A stretch of 32,089 nucleotides of DNA from Anaerolineaceae bacterium (GCA_020350285.1 CP070708.1:2076144-2108232); one strand, 5' to 3'; shown: positions 8,404 to 16,467, numbered from the stretch's first letter. Program-made: numbers and translations. Notes: generated from the sequence alone by a model not told the origin.

Positions 8404-8415
8404 TGAGTTAACTCA
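8404..8415. promoter_or_regulatory. 12-bp palindrome abutting the ftsK start codon
   Basis: TGAGTTAACTCA is a perfect palindrome whose last base is the A of the ftsK ATG. No Shine-Dalgarno sequence is visible in front of this ATG, so the palindrome occupies the place where a ribosome site would be. A TATCTA element at 8397-8402 could be a -10 for a near-leaderless transcript, but no good -35 is seen. Confidence 0.3.
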
Positions 8416-10658
8416 TGGCCAAGAGTAAGCCAAAGAAATCCACTTCCTCGAAAGGGGAGAAAACCAGGTTTAGTGGGGACGCACAAGGGTTTTGGTGGGC
8501 CTTGCTGGAACGAGGTATTGACTACGCTGACGACTTAGGAACCGTCACTCTCAGCGCCATGGCGATCGTAACGGTTCTAGGTCTTTTTGGATTGACACAT
8601 GGCACACTGATTGACCCTTGGATATCTCTCATCAATCGCTGGCTTGGCTTCGGAGCGGTGCTCGTTCCTGTCATCTTGGCTATTGGCGCAGTGATGCTTG
8701 TGCGCCACCGCCAAGGGATCTATACCGGCGTCAATTGGTCGCGTGTGATCGCTATTGAAATCTGGTTTGTTGGGTTTTTGGGATTGTTGTCGGTTTTTGA
8801 TGGCATGAAGTTGCCACGCGCCGAGCTTGGATACGGAGGAGGATTAATTGGCTGGGGTGTCTCAATCGTACTCGAGGATATTCTAGGTTCAGTCCTGAGA
8901 ACGATTATCCTCATCGTAGCCGTGTTGATCTTCGGTGTTTATGGTTTGTACGGTGTGTGGGCTCGATTGTGGAGCTGGATAGAAAATCTGGACCGGAAGA
9001 GGTTAAGGGATGTAGTGCCTGTGGAGGAGGGCGATCCAGCTATCTCAGTCGTTGTTCGTCCTGAAACGACCACCCCTGCGATAACCAAACCCACCACTCG
9101 ATTACCACGCGCTTATCGTAAGAACTTCAAGGTAGATGATTTGCCGGATGAAAGGCCGGCGCGTAGTGTTCGCCGAGAGGAGAGGCTCCCCCCGTTCGAG
9201 TTGCTCGATGGAGGTAAATTAAGCCGCGTCACTTCAAAGGAGATCAATCTTACCGCTGGATTGATCGAAAAAACTCTGGCGGATTTCGGTCTCCCAGTGA
9301 GGGTAGTTAATTTTCGGACCGGTCCAGCGGTGACACAATTCGCAGTTGAGCCGGGATATATCGAACACAAAAATACTGAAGGGGAAACGCGTAGGCAGAA
9401 GGTCCGCGTATCCCAAATCTCAGGGTTGGCGAACGATCTAGCTCTCTCACTTTCTGCCCCGACTCTCCGTATTGAAGCACCTGTTCCTGGAAGGTCCTTC
9501 GTCGGGATAGAGGTTCCCAATCGGCGACCATCGTTGGTCCGCCTTAGACCGGTGCTGGAGTCAGAAGCCTTCCAATCAATCTCGTCTCCATTGGCGATCG
9601 CATTGGGTCGAGATGTATCAGGCGCAGCTGTGGCAGCAGATTTGGCTGCCATGCCGCACTTACTTATCGCCGGGACAACGGGATCAGGAAAATCGGTTTG
9701 TATTACAGCGCTCGCGGCCTGCCTTGCGTTCGAGAATGCACCGGAGGATCTTCGTTTGGTCATGATCGATCCCAAGATGGTGGAGTTGCTGCGATTTAAC
9801 GGATTACCCCACCTAATTGGGAAAGTTGAGACTGAGCTGGAAAGGATTATTGTGGTCTTACGTTGGTGTATGGCGGAGATGGATCGCCGCTACCGGTTAC
9901 TTGAAGAAGCCAAAGCGAGAGATATTGCGACCTATAACCGGAAAACCCGGCGCAGAAAAGATGCAGAACGCTTACCGCGCATTGTTGTGATGATTGATGA
10001 GCTGGCAGACTTGATGATGATGGCTCCTGATCAGACTGAGAGCACATTGGTTAGACTGGCACAAATGGCGCGGGCGACTGGGATCCATCTTGTCCTCGCA
10101 ACACAGCGCCCAAGTACAGATATCCTCACAGGATTGATTAAGGCAAACTTCCCTGCCCGGATCTCGTTTGCCGTTGCCTCGGGCGTAGATTCACGGGTTA
10201 TCCTCGATACCGTGGGGGCAGAGACGTTACTTGGTCGAGGTGATATGCTCTTTCTCTCACCAGAGGCAGGAGTTCCCGTACGTCTTCAAGGCGTGAGCGT
10301 CGATGACCGAGAGATTGAGCAGCTGATCGATTACTGGCAGAAGGAGTTTGATGATACCCTCGAGGATCAACAACCCGTACCATGGGAGGAGATGATCGCC
10401 AAACAGGCTGCCATGGAAGATCGCGATGAGATCCTTGAACAAGCGATTGAGCTTGTACAACAAAGGGGAGAAGCAAGCGCCTCGTTATTACAACGAGGGC
10501 TGAGGATCGGATACCCTCGAGCAGCGCGCTTGATGGATGAGTTGGAAGAGATAGGTGTTGTTGGTAGGGCCCAAAGTGGTGGTCGTACACGTGAGGTATT
10601 GATCGGTGACGATGAAGATCCGCTGTCACCCGTGGATGATGAAGACGAGGAATCTTGA
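8415..10658 (+). CDS. ftsK: FtsK/SpoIIIE family DNA translocase
   Basis: FtsK is a septum-anchored hexameric ATPase that pumps chromosomal DNA during division. The 747-residue protein has an N-terminal membrane region with about four helices (residues 40-180), a short linker, and the alpha-beta motor. Walker A is GTTGSGKS (420-427). Walker B is in RIVVMIDELADL, about 100 residues later. The conserved 'MARATGIHLVLATQRPS' and 'ANFPARISFAVAS' blocks follow. A winged-helix gamma domain (about 675-730, 'QRGEASASLLQRGLRIGYPRAARLMDELE' pattern) should read the KOPS/SRS polarity sequences. The linker is short, as in non-proteobacterial FtsK. A terminator isolates it from the S1 gene upstream. The only Xer-like protein in the window (2103-2966) lacks its catalytic tyrosine, so FtsK's recombinase partner must lie elsewhere. 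Confidence 0.96.
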   Translation: MAKSKPKKSTSSKGEKTRFSGDAQGFWWALLERGIDYADDLGTVTLSAMAIVTVLGLFGLTHGTLIDPWISLINRWLGFGAVLVPVILAIGAVMLVRHRQGIYTGVNWSRVIAIEIWFVGFLGLLSVFDGMKLPRAELGYGGGLIGWGVSIVLEDILGSVLRTIILIVAVLIFGVYGLYGVWARLWSWIENLDRKRLRDVVPVEEGDPAISVVVRPETTTPAITKPTTRLPRAYRKNFKVDDLPDERPARSVRREERLPPFELLDGGKLSRVTSKEINLTAGLIEKTLADFGLPVRVVNFRTGPAVTQFAVEPGYIEHKNTEGETRRQKVRVSQISGLANDLALSLSAPTLRIEAPVPGRSFVGIEVPNRRPSLVRLRPVLESEAFQSISSPLAIALGRDVSGAAVAADLAAMPHLLIAGTTGSGKSVCITALAACLAFENAPEDLRLVMIDPKMVELLRFNGLPHLIGKVETELERIIVVLRWCMAEMDRRYRLLEEAKARDIATYNRKTRRRKDAERLPRIVVMIDELADLMMMAPDQTESTLVRLAQMARATGIHLVLATQRPSTDILTGLIKANFPARISFAVASGVDSRVILDTVGAETLLGRGDMLFLSPEAGVPVRLQGVSVDDREIEQLIDYWQKEFDDTLEDQQPVPWEEMIAKQAAMEDRDEILEQAIELVQQRGEASASLLQRGLRIGYPRAARLMDELEEIGVVGRAQSGGRTREVLIGDDEDPLSPVDDEDEES

Positions 10659-10713
10659 CGCCGCCATTTTCGTGCGATAGCATTTCATCGAGTAATTCCC
10701 AGAGGAGAAATCC

Positions 10714-11331
10714 ATGCGTGCAGATGATCCCGCACAGCAGACGCAACTTACCCTAACTGAGTATCTCCGCATTAGATTCAAGCATGTCGTGGATCCCATC
10801 GGCGCTTTTCTAAATCATCTCGGAATTGCGCCAAACACGCTTACATTCACCGGTTTAATTGGCAACCTCATCGGTGCGATGTTCCTTTCTCAGGGAAACT
10901 TCCTCGTTGGCGGATTGATCGTCCTCGCCATGGGCCCTCTCGATGCATTGGATGGCACGATGGCGCGTTTGCGCGGAGAGGCCTCAGATTTTGGAGCCTT
11001 CGTCGATTCAGTAACCGATCGCTATATTGAGCTCATCATCTACGGTGGGTTGCTGGTCCATTATCTACAGCAGGCAGAGCTTGTTTGGGCTTGGCTTATA
11101 TTTGGTGCTGCCGCTGGGTCTGTTCTGGTCTCCTATGTAAAAGCGCGAGCGGAAGCCCTAAATTTCGAAGCCAAAGGGGGGATCCTCACTCGAGCCGAGC
11201 GATATATTGTTTTGGCGCCAAGTTTGGTGTTTGGCATACCCAAAGTCGGCATCGCCATCGTCGCCATCTTGGCCAACATCACCGCTTTCCAGCGAATCTA
11301 CTTCGTTCGACGACAGGTATATAAACAATAA
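10714..11331 (+). CDS. CDP-alcohol phosphatidyltransferase
   Basis: This integral membrane enzyme joins a CDP-activated lipid to an alcohol to make a phospholipid headgroup. The family signature DxxDGxxAR(x8)GxxxDxxxD is complete: Asp77, Asp80, Gly81, Ala84, Arg85, Gly94, Asp98 and Asp102. About five or six further hydrophobic segments complete the 205-residue fold. The sequence resembles phosphatidylinositol-phosphate or archaetidylinositol-phosphate synthase-like members more than classical PgsA, but the alcohol cannot be read from sequence. A GAGGAG site precedes the ATG. The gene ends 12 bases before lgt, so the two envelope-lipid genes probably share a transcript. Confidence 0.88.
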   Translation: MRADDPAQQTQLTLTEYLRIRFKHVVDPIGAFLNHLGIAPNTLTFTGLIGNLIGAMFLSQGNFLVGGLIVLAMGPLDALDGTMARLRGEASDFGAFVDSVTDRYIELIIYGGLLVHYLQQAELVWAWLIFGAAAGSVLVSYVKARAEALNFEAKGGILTRAERYIVLAPSLVFGIPKVGIAIVAILANITAFQRIYFVRRQVYKQ

Positions 11332-11343
11332 AGGTGAAATCAG

Positions 11344-12156
11344 ATGAGTGTTGATGCATATGGTATTCATATTGGTCCTCTTTATTTCCGTTTTTACGGA
11401 ATGATCATTATGTTTGGTGCGATCGTCGCCACCCTCCTGGCGCGGCGACTGTTGCGAGAAAGAGGTGAGGATACCGATCTGGTTTGGGATGGTTTAATTT
11501 GGCTGTTGATCTTTGGCCTGATAGGAGCCCGAATATGGCATATCTTCACGCCATCCCAAAGCCTTCTAGATCAGGGAATTGATACCAGATACTACTTAAC
11601 CCATCCATTGGCGATCTTGACCACATGGGAAGGTGGGTTGGGAATGCCTGGCGCGATCGCGGGAGGGGTTGTTGGCCTTTATCTGTTTGCTCGACGGCGC
11701 AATTTGAACATCAGTCTCATCCTGGATGTTGCTGCTCCAGGTGTGGCTTTAGCTCAGACTATCGGCCGGTGGGGAAACTTCATCAACCAGGAACTTTACG
11801 GTCCTCCGACAGATCTGCCGTGGAAGATCTTTATCAGACCTGAGAACCGTCTTGATGGATATAAGAATTACGAATATTTTCACCCTCTTTTCTTGTACGA
11901 ATCCCTTTGGAACTTGGGTAATGCGATCTTGTTGTTGTGGTTATGGCGAAAGCATCCTCAGAGGTTAAAAGAGGGAGATCTCTTTCTCGTTTATCTCATC
12001 ACCTATCCCTTGGGACGATTTTTGCTTGAGTTCTTGCGATTGGATTATGTGCCGATGTGGGGGATTAATTTCAATCAAGCCTTTATGCTTCTCGTCGCAA
12101 TTGTTAGTGGCGTCGCTCTCGTGCTCCGTCACAAACCGATAAGACGATCTGCATGA
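11344..12156 (+). CDS. lgt: Phosphatidylglycerol--prolipoprotein diacylglyceryl transferase
   Basis: Lgt moves the diacylglyceryl group of phosphatidylglycerol onto the lipobox cysteine of prelipoproteins in the cytoplasmic membrane. The 270-residue protein has about seven hydrophobic helices, an N-terminal 'YFRFYGMIIMFG' segment and the full Lgt signature GRWGNFINQELYG (141-153). The conserved 'GARIWHIF' Arg region is present. Where E. coli has FHGG (His103), this protein has MPGA. Gram-positive enzymes also vary there, so this need not mean loss of function. The gene follows the CDP-alcohol phosphatidyltransferase by 12 bases, which links production of a phospholipid with its use. Confidence 0.95.
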   Translation: MSVDAYGIHIGPLYFRFYGMIIMFGAIVATLLARRLLRERGEDTDLVWDGLIWLLIFGLIGARIWHIFTPSQSLLDQGIDTRYYLTHPLAILTTWEGGLGMPGAIAGGVVGLYLFARRRNLNISLILDVAAPGVALAQTIGRWGNFINQELYGPPTDLPWKIFIRPENRLDGYKNYEYFHPLFLYESLWNLGNAILLLWLWRKHPQRLKEGDLFLVYLITYPLGRFLLEFLRLDYVPMWGINFNQAFMLLVAIVSGVALVLRHKPIRRSA

Positions 12157-12231
12157 TCCTCAAGCTCCCATTCACAATCCTATGACCGTCTCTGCAATCC
12201 GATGAGGTCGTGCAAATACTAGGGATCAGCC

Positions 12232-12277
12232 ATGGGAATGGTGGTTGATTGTCCCATCATTTTCTGGTTGCTATAAT
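12232..12277 (+). promoter_or_regulatory. Strong sigma-70-type promoter for the ABC transporter operon, with flanking inverted repeat
   Basis: TTGTCC (12249-12254) and a consensus TATAAT (12272-12277) are separated by 17 bases. The start of transcription would be near 12284, so the leader before ATG 12292 is only about eight bases. ATGGGA (12232-12237) and TCCCAT (12252-12257) form an inverted repeat overlapping the -35 element and may bind a regulator. Confidence 0.65.
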
Positions 12278-12291
12278 TCACCGTGATATCC

Positions 12292-13239
12292 ATGACTTCA
12301 GCGTTGATTGAAACGTACGATTTAACCAAGCAATTCGGCGACCTAGTCGCGGTTGATAACGTGTCCTTGCGGGTGGAGGCAGGGGAGGTTCTCGCGCTTC
12401 TCGGACCCAATGGGGCTGGAAAGACCACCACCATTCGAATGCTGGCTTCAATCCTCCGCCCAACTCGAGGCAGAGCGTTGATTAAAGGCTTCGATACGGT
12501 TGAAGAACCCATAGAAGTTCGTCGTTCGATCGGTTTCCTGACAGAACACCATGGGCTTTACACCCGCATGCGTTCTCATGAATACTTAGCGTTTTTCGGG
12601 AGCACGCACGGTCTTCCCCCATCGGTTATTGAGCAAAGGACAAATGAATTACTCGATCTCTATGGATTGAGTGATGCAAAGCGTCTGCGATTAGGACAGT
12701 TCTCGAAAGGAATGCGGCAAAAACTCGCCTTAGTGCGAGCGTTATTGCACGACCCGGCGGTCTTGTTATTGGATGAGCCAACCTCGGCTATGGATCCAGC
12801 GAGTGCACATCTGGTCCGCGAGAGTATTCGTAATATACGCTCTTCCAAACGAGCGATTGTGGTTTGTACCCATAACCTATATGAAGCAGAAGAGCTGGCG
12901 GATTCGATTGCTATCATCCGCAGAGGTCAAATCATCGCCCATGATACACCCAAGATGCTGAAACGAAGGTTGCTCGGTGAGCCCATCATGGAGCTTCGAT
13001 TGGTAGATCGTCTGGATGGTGTGATGAAGTATTTGCCCTCAGAGTTGGAACCAATGGAGATGGGTGAGAATTGGCTGCGTTATCGAGTTTCTCATCCTGA
13101 TCGCGTTAATCCTAAAGTCTTATATGCAATGGCTCAGGCAGGTGTTCAAGTCATCACGCTCTCAGAGGTTGAACGAAGCTTGGAGGACGTTTACCTCCAA
13201 GTGGTGGGAGAGAACACCAGCCTGGAAGGCGAACTGTGA
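12292..13239 (+). CDS. ABC transporter ATP-binding protein (NatA-like)
   Basis: This is the cytoplasmic ATPase subunit of an ABC-2-type exporter. All nucleotide-binding motifs are present: Walker A GPNGAGKT (38-45), Q-loop region 'GFLTEHHGLYTRM', signature FSKGMRQ (137-143, an LSGGQ variant common in NatA-type proteins), Walker B VLLLDEP (157-163) and H-loop His194. A C-terminal regulatory-like extension follows residue 220. Starts at GTG 12283 and ATG 12292 are both possible. Neither has a Shine-Dalgarno sequence, and the promoter places the transcript 5' end almost on them, so initiation is near-leaderless. The gene overlaps the permease gene by four bases if the latter starts at GTG 13236. 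The cargo is unknown; Na+ export is only a family precedent. Confidence 0.92.
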   Translation: MTSALIETYDLTKQFGDLVAVDNVSLRVEAGEVLALLGPNGAGKTTTIRMLASILRPTRGRALIKGFDTVEEPIEVRRSIGFLTEHHGLYTRMRSHEYLAFFGSTHGLPPSVIEQRTNELLDLYGLSDAKRLRLGQFSKGMRQKLALVRALLHDPAVLLLDEPTSAMDPASAHLVRESIRNIRSSKRAIVVCTHNLYEAEELADSIAIIRRGQIIAHDTPKMLKRRLLGEPIMELRLVDRLDGVMKYLPSELEPMEMGENWLRYRVSHPDRVNPKVLYAMAQAGVQVITLSEVERSLEDVYLQVVGENTSLEGEL

Positions 13240-14678
13240 CCATGGTGGTTGACCGGACACTCGAAACCTTAAATGGAACGCTGATCATCGCAAGGAGGGA
13301 GATTCAAGATCATTTGCGTGATTGGCGAATTCTCATGCCCATTATGATCCTGACGCTTTTCTTCCCAATGTTGATGAACTTCACCGCTCAGCAAGCAATG
13401 GACTTCGTTACACGATACGGCGCGCCGATCATCGGTGAACGGTTGGTTCCCTTCCTTCTGATGATTGTCGGTTTCTTCCCGATTTCTATCTCCCTGGTCA
13501 TCGCATTAGAAAGCTTTGCCGGAGAGAGAGAACGGTTGTCGCTGGAGCCTCTCTTGGCGACACCTCTTACAGATGGTCAATTGTATTTGGGTAAGATGAT
13601 CGCTTCTCTCGTTCCTCCACTCGGTGCAGCTTATCTCGGTATATTCGTTTATCTACTGGGATTGGTCCTTAAAACCGGATGGCGACCAGAACCGCAATTG
13701 TTAATTCAGATCCTGGCCTTGACAACGGTGCAGGCGATCGTGATGGTCAGTGGTGCAGTTGTAATATCATCGCAGACGACCTCAGTTCGGGCGGCCAATC
13801 TCTTGGCTTCCTTTATCATCGTTCCGGTCGCAGAGCTGATCATTCTTGAAAGCATGGTCATGTTCTGGGGGAGATACCAGGTTTTATGGTGGATTGTTTT
13901 GGTATTGGTGTTAATCGCACTGGTTTTTGGCAGGATGGGATTACGTTTGTTTAATCGAGAACAATTGTTGGGCAACGAATTCGACACGATCGATCTTCGT
14001 TGGGTATTGAGAAAATTCTGGGTAGCCTTCACGGGAGGCGCGACAACATTGATCGAGTGGTATCGAGATATCTTCACACGTTCTCTGCCACTCATTAAGG
14101 TCGCTGCACTCCTCACAATTGGGTTGTTCTATGTAGCTTATTCCGTCGGGTATCAATCTGCAGAGACTTTTACACTTCCACCAGAGTATGTCGACATTGG
14201 ACAATATAACCAGGGACTAGAATCTCAGTTCAGATATTTTGGGTTTTTCACCGGTCAGACATGGCGTTGGATTGTCTTAAATAATGTGCGTGCTCTTTTA
14301 CTGGCGACACTCTTAGGAGCATTTACGCTTGGAGTTTTAGCTGAAATACTCCTCATGGTGCCAATTGGTATCATCGGCTACTTCGCAGGCAATGTTGCAC
14401 TTGCTGGTGGTGATAAGCTAAAATTCCTAACCGCGCTCGTGCTTCCGCACGCTGTGCTTGAAATTCCGATGGCCGTTATAGCTTGTGCTACCATCCTTCG
14501 ATTGGGTATGGCCGTCCTCAGCGTACCGAAGGGGGAGTCTCTAAGTGAGGGTTGGATAAAAGCACTTGGCGAGTGGGCGAGGGTAGGTCTTGGTCTTGTC
14601 TTGCCCTTGCTTCTCGCTGCTGCCGCGGTCGAGGTATTCATCACACCGAGGGTCGCTATGTCCCTCCTGGGGGGATGA
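13236..14678 (+). CDS. ABC-2 permease fused to a SpoIIM-like (stage II sporulation protein M) domain
   Basis: The 480-residue membrane protein has two parts. Residues 1 to about 245 are an ABC-2/NatB permease with the cytoplasmic hallmark 'ESFAGERERLSLEPLLATPL' after the second helix. Residues about 288-478 match the SpoIIM pattern: 'LNNVRALLLATLLGAFTLG', then 'FLTALVLPHAVLEIPM', and finally a helix ending 'AAVEVFITP'. SpoIIM is part of the septal peptidoglycan-degrading complex in sporulating Bacillus, but the family is widespread in non-sporulating bacteria, where its role is unclear. GTG 13236 fits a GGAAGG site seven bases upstream and overlaps the ATPase stop; ATG 13242 is the alternative. 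The ATPase and this protein together form one exporter. Confidence 0.85.
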   Translation: MTMVVDRTLETLNGTLIIARREIQDHLRDWRILMPIMILTLFFPMLMNFTAQQAMDFVTRYGAPIIGERLVPFLLMIVGFFPISISLVIALESFAGERERLSLEPLLATPLTDGQLYLGKMIASLVPPLGAAYLGIFVYLLGLVLKTGWRPEPQLLIQILALTTVQAIVMVSGAVVISSQTTSVRAANLLASFIIVPVAELIILESMVMFWGRYQVLWWIVLVLVLIALVFGRMGLRLFNREQLLGNEFDTIDLRWVLRKFWVAFTGGATTLIEWYRDIFTRSLPLIKVAALLTIGLFYVAYSVGYQSAETFTLPPEYVDIGQYNQGLESQFRYFGFFTGQTWRWIVLNNVRALLLATLLGAFTLGVLAEILLMVPIGIIGYFAGNVALAGGDKLKFLTALVLPHAVLEIPMAVIACATILRLGMAVLSVPKGESLSEGWIKALGEWARVGLGLVLPLLLAAAAVEVFITPRVAMSLLGG

Positions 14679-14685
14679 TCATCGC

Positions 14686-15441
14686 ATGGCCAAATTAGTC
14701 ATCCTTGGATCCGCGGGTTCTGTGCCCGATATCGATCACGATAACACCCATATGGCAGTCGTCGACACAGAAGGTGTCATTTTGATCGATTGTCCGGGGA
14801 CACCGAGTGTGCGGCTCGCTAAAGCGAACATTCCTTTTGAAGCGATTTCCGATCTTATCGTCACGCATTTCCATCCTGATCATGTCAGTGGTGTGCCGCT
14901 GTTATTAATGAATATGTGGCAATTAGGTCGTAAAGACCCACTTAGGATCTATGGTCTGCATCACTGCCTTGAGCGGATTGAAGACATGATGGGCTTCTAT
15001 CATTGGGATAATTGGCCACAGTTTTTCCCTGTAGCATTCCATCGTTTACCGGAGAGCGAACGAGTCCTTGTGCTGGAGAAGGAGGGTTTAGTCATTTTCT
15101 CTTCTCCTGTTCGGCACCTTGTTCCCACTATCGGTTTGCGTATCGAAGCGAGGGATGGCGGACGGACAATCGCCTATTCTTGCGATACTGAACCTTGCCC
15201 TTCGGTTGTCCGACTCGCTAGCGGAGCGGATATTCTCATCCATGAAGCCACTGGTGCGATTGTTGGACACTCATCGGCCTCGCAAGCCGGCGCAATTGCG
15301 CGTGAAGCTGAGGTAGGTCGTTTGATGTTGATCCATTATCATTTAGGAAAACAGAAGCCAGAAAAATTAGTGGCTCAAGCTCAAGAAACATACCCGGGTG
15401 AGGTTGAACTAGCCCAAGATTTGATGGAGATCGATATCTAG
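14686..15441 (+). CDS. MBL-fold metal-dependent hydrolase, RNase Z-like
   Basis: The 251-residue protein has the metallo-beta-lactamase fold with a two-metal site: HFHPDH (61-66), His144, Asp167 (SCDTEP) and His217 in LIHYHL. The HxHxDH plus late-His pattern and the short 'IHEATG..GHSSASQAG' block are shared with RNase Z/ElaC and arylsulfatase-type relatives. It could process tRNA 3' ends, but no long exosite arm is apparent, and generic phosphodiesterase activity is equally possible. ATG 14686 is chosen because homology begins there; the frame is open back to 14590 but overlaps the permease. The purine-rich GGGGGATG region upstream may serve as its ribosome site. It is likely the last gene of the ABC operon. 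Confidence 0.85.
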   Translation: MAKLVILGSAGSVPDIDHDNTHMAVVDTEGVILIDCPGTPSVRLAKANIPFEAISDLIVTHFHPDHVSGVPLLLMNMWQLGRKDPLRIYGLHHCLERIEDMMGFYHWDNWPQFFPVAFHRLPESERVLVLEKEGLVIFSSPVRHLVPTIGLRIEARDGGRTIAYSCDTEPCPSVVRLASGADILIHEATGAIVGHSSASQAGAIAREAEVGRLMLIHYHLGKQKPEKLVAQAQETYPGEVELAQDLMEIDI

Positions 15442-15514
15442 TTCCTCTTCTCCGCCCCTTTACATTTCTGAAAACACACATAAGGATCAGCTTAGAGAAT
15501 TAAATCCCATTAAA

Positions 15515-15541
15515 AGAAGTGTGGGTTATACCCACACTTCT
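15515..15541 (-). terminator. Perfect 12-bp hairpin, terminator for the minus-strand unit
   Basis: Arms AGAAGTGTGGGT (15515-15526) and ACCCACACTTCT (15530-15541) pair perfectly around a 3-base loop. Read on the minus strand, the hairpin is followed by TTTTAAT, so it fits termination after the gene ending at 15601. It may also stop plus-strand transcripts. Confidence 0.65.
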
Positions 15542-15546
15542 ACGAA

Positions 15547-15576
15547 TACCCTCATAACTACAAGAGGGTAGTTTTA
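15547..15576 (+). terminator. Second stem-loop in the convergent interval
   Basis: TACCCTC (15547-15553) pairs with GAGGGTA (15564-15570) around a 10-base loop, followed by GTTTTA. It is weaker than the neighbouring hairpin but has the right polarity to end plus-strand transcription from the ABC operon. Confidence 0.4.
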
Positions 15577-15600
15577 TGTAAACTCACTGCTGAAAAATGC

Positions 15601-15804
15601 TTAATCCTCAGCCTGTTGGATGGTGACGTGGAGGTAGTGGAAGTCACCACGGGGAGGGATAAGGTCGATCACCTCGAGAACAGTGAACTCACGCTCCCCC
15701 AATATAATACGATCTCCGACCAAAGGTCGTTGATCGGTATTGACGATGGCCCCGGGGTGATCCTCTCCTCTTACGACGTAACTGACTTTGTAATTTGCAG
15801 GCAC
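15601..15804 (-). CDS. Small protein of unknown function downstream of the cNMP-binding gene
   Basis: The 67-residue protein has no cysteines, no membrane segment and no recognised motif. Alternating hydrophobic residues (YKVSYVV, GAIV, DRIILG, FTVLEVIDLI, HYLHVTIQ) suggest an all-beta, small-barrel fold. It is believed real because it starts 10 bases after the stop of the cyclic-nucleotide-binding gene on the same strand. No better plus-strand reading exists in the interval, and a strong terminator-like hairpin follows it. A role as partner or effector of its neighbour is inference from position only. Confidence 0.68.
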   Translation of the reverse strand: MPANYKVSYVVRGEDHPGAIVNTDQRPLVGDRIILGEREFTVLEVIDLIPPRGDFHYLHVTIQQAED

Positions 15805-15814
15805 AAGAAAACCC

Positions 15815-16261
15815 TCACTGGCTGGTCAGGTGTTGATGCCGCAACTTAAACGATAGGTCAGCAGCTATGTTGCGCATGACAATATATCCCAGATGGTGGT
15901 TCTTCTCACAAAGTTCTTCAAAGTCATCGCGTCGGATAACCTGAACGATAGTTTCTTTTGATATTGCACGTACTGTCGCTGAGCGGGGGCCTCGATCGAC
16001 AAGCGCCATCTCTCCAAAAATCTGTCCTTGACCCAGGTTGACGATCGCTTTGGGAGAAGGATCAGAAGGCGAGTCACTACGAAGCACCTCGACAAATCCA
16101 TCACAGATCACGAAAAGCTCATCACCAATGTCCCCTTGAGCAGTGATCACATCGCCAGCACTGTAAGTCTTTTGTTGACATATTTTCGTGAGCGCATCGA
16201 GTTCGTACGGTGTGACGCCTTCGAAGAGCTCAGCATTCCTTAGAACGGATAGTAGATCCAT
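15815..16261 (-). CDS. Stand-alone cyclic-nucleotide-binding (Crp-type) domain protein
   Basis: The 148-residue protein is essentially one cNMP-binding beta-barrel. 'FGEMALVDRGPRSATV' (82-97) is the phosphate-binding cassette, with Glu84 and Arg93 in the positions that contact ribose and phosphate. Nothing after residue 130 looks like a helix-turn-helix, so it is not a complete Crp/Fnr transcription factor. It probably senses cAMP, cGMP or another nucleotide and passes the signal by protein contact. A GGAG site lies upstream of its ATG. It is divergent from hsp20-lon across 318 bases and followed by the 67-residue gene. Confidence 0.85.
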   Translation of the reverse strand: MDLLSVLRNAELFEGVTPYELDALTKICQQKTYSAGDVITAQGDIGDELFVICDGFVEVLRSDSPSDPSPKAIVNLGQGQIFGEMALVDRGPRSATVRAISKETIVQVIRRDDFEELCEKNHHLGYIVMRNIAADLSFKLRHQHLTSQ

Positions 16262-16314
16262 CCAGACAACTCCTATCCTTTATCATGGCTGATAACCCAA
16301 TCCATGCTACCAGA

Positions 16315-16343
16315 ATTCTACCGCAGGTTTACCTTTGGTCCAA
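16315..16343 (-). promoter_or_regulatory. Promoter of the cNMP-binding gene
   Basis: On the minus strand, TTGGAC (16343-16338) and TAGAAT (16320-16315) are separated by 17 bases. The start of transcription would be near 16308, leaving a leader of about 45 bases before the ATG at 16261. Confidence 0.6.
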
Positions 16344-16382
16344 CCACCAATCTGGCTCAAGGTGTTTATCTATACTGTCATG

Positions 16383-16467
16383 CCACCTCATCTGCTATTG
16401 GAGTGCGGAAAAATAGCCGCCAACTAGGTAAGAAAAACATATATCAACTCGTCAGAAGATGAGGTGG
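16383..16467. repeat. 11-bp inverted repeat in the divergent promoter region
   Basis: CCACCTCATCT (16383-16393) is repeated as its exact complement AGATGAGGTGG (16457-16467) with 63 bases between. The pair sits between the promoters of the minus-strand unit and hsp20. It could be two half-sites for a looping regulator. The rest of the 318-base interval shows no coding signal and no CIRCE element. Confidence 0.45.

Noticed and set aside
9113..9775. A 220-codon minus-strand open frame inside ftsK
   Set aside because: It is fully antisense to the conserved FtsK motor, is low in recognisable motifs and has no ribosome site; it is a shadow of codon usage.
10198..10746. A 182-codon minus-strand open frame across the ftsK 3' end
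   Set aside because: It is antisense to the FtsK gamma domain and the next gene's start, and the composition is not protein-like.
14590..14685. N-terminal extension of the MBL-fold hydrolase
   Set aside because: It lies within the ABC permease coding sequence, and the MBL fold begins at ATG 14686.
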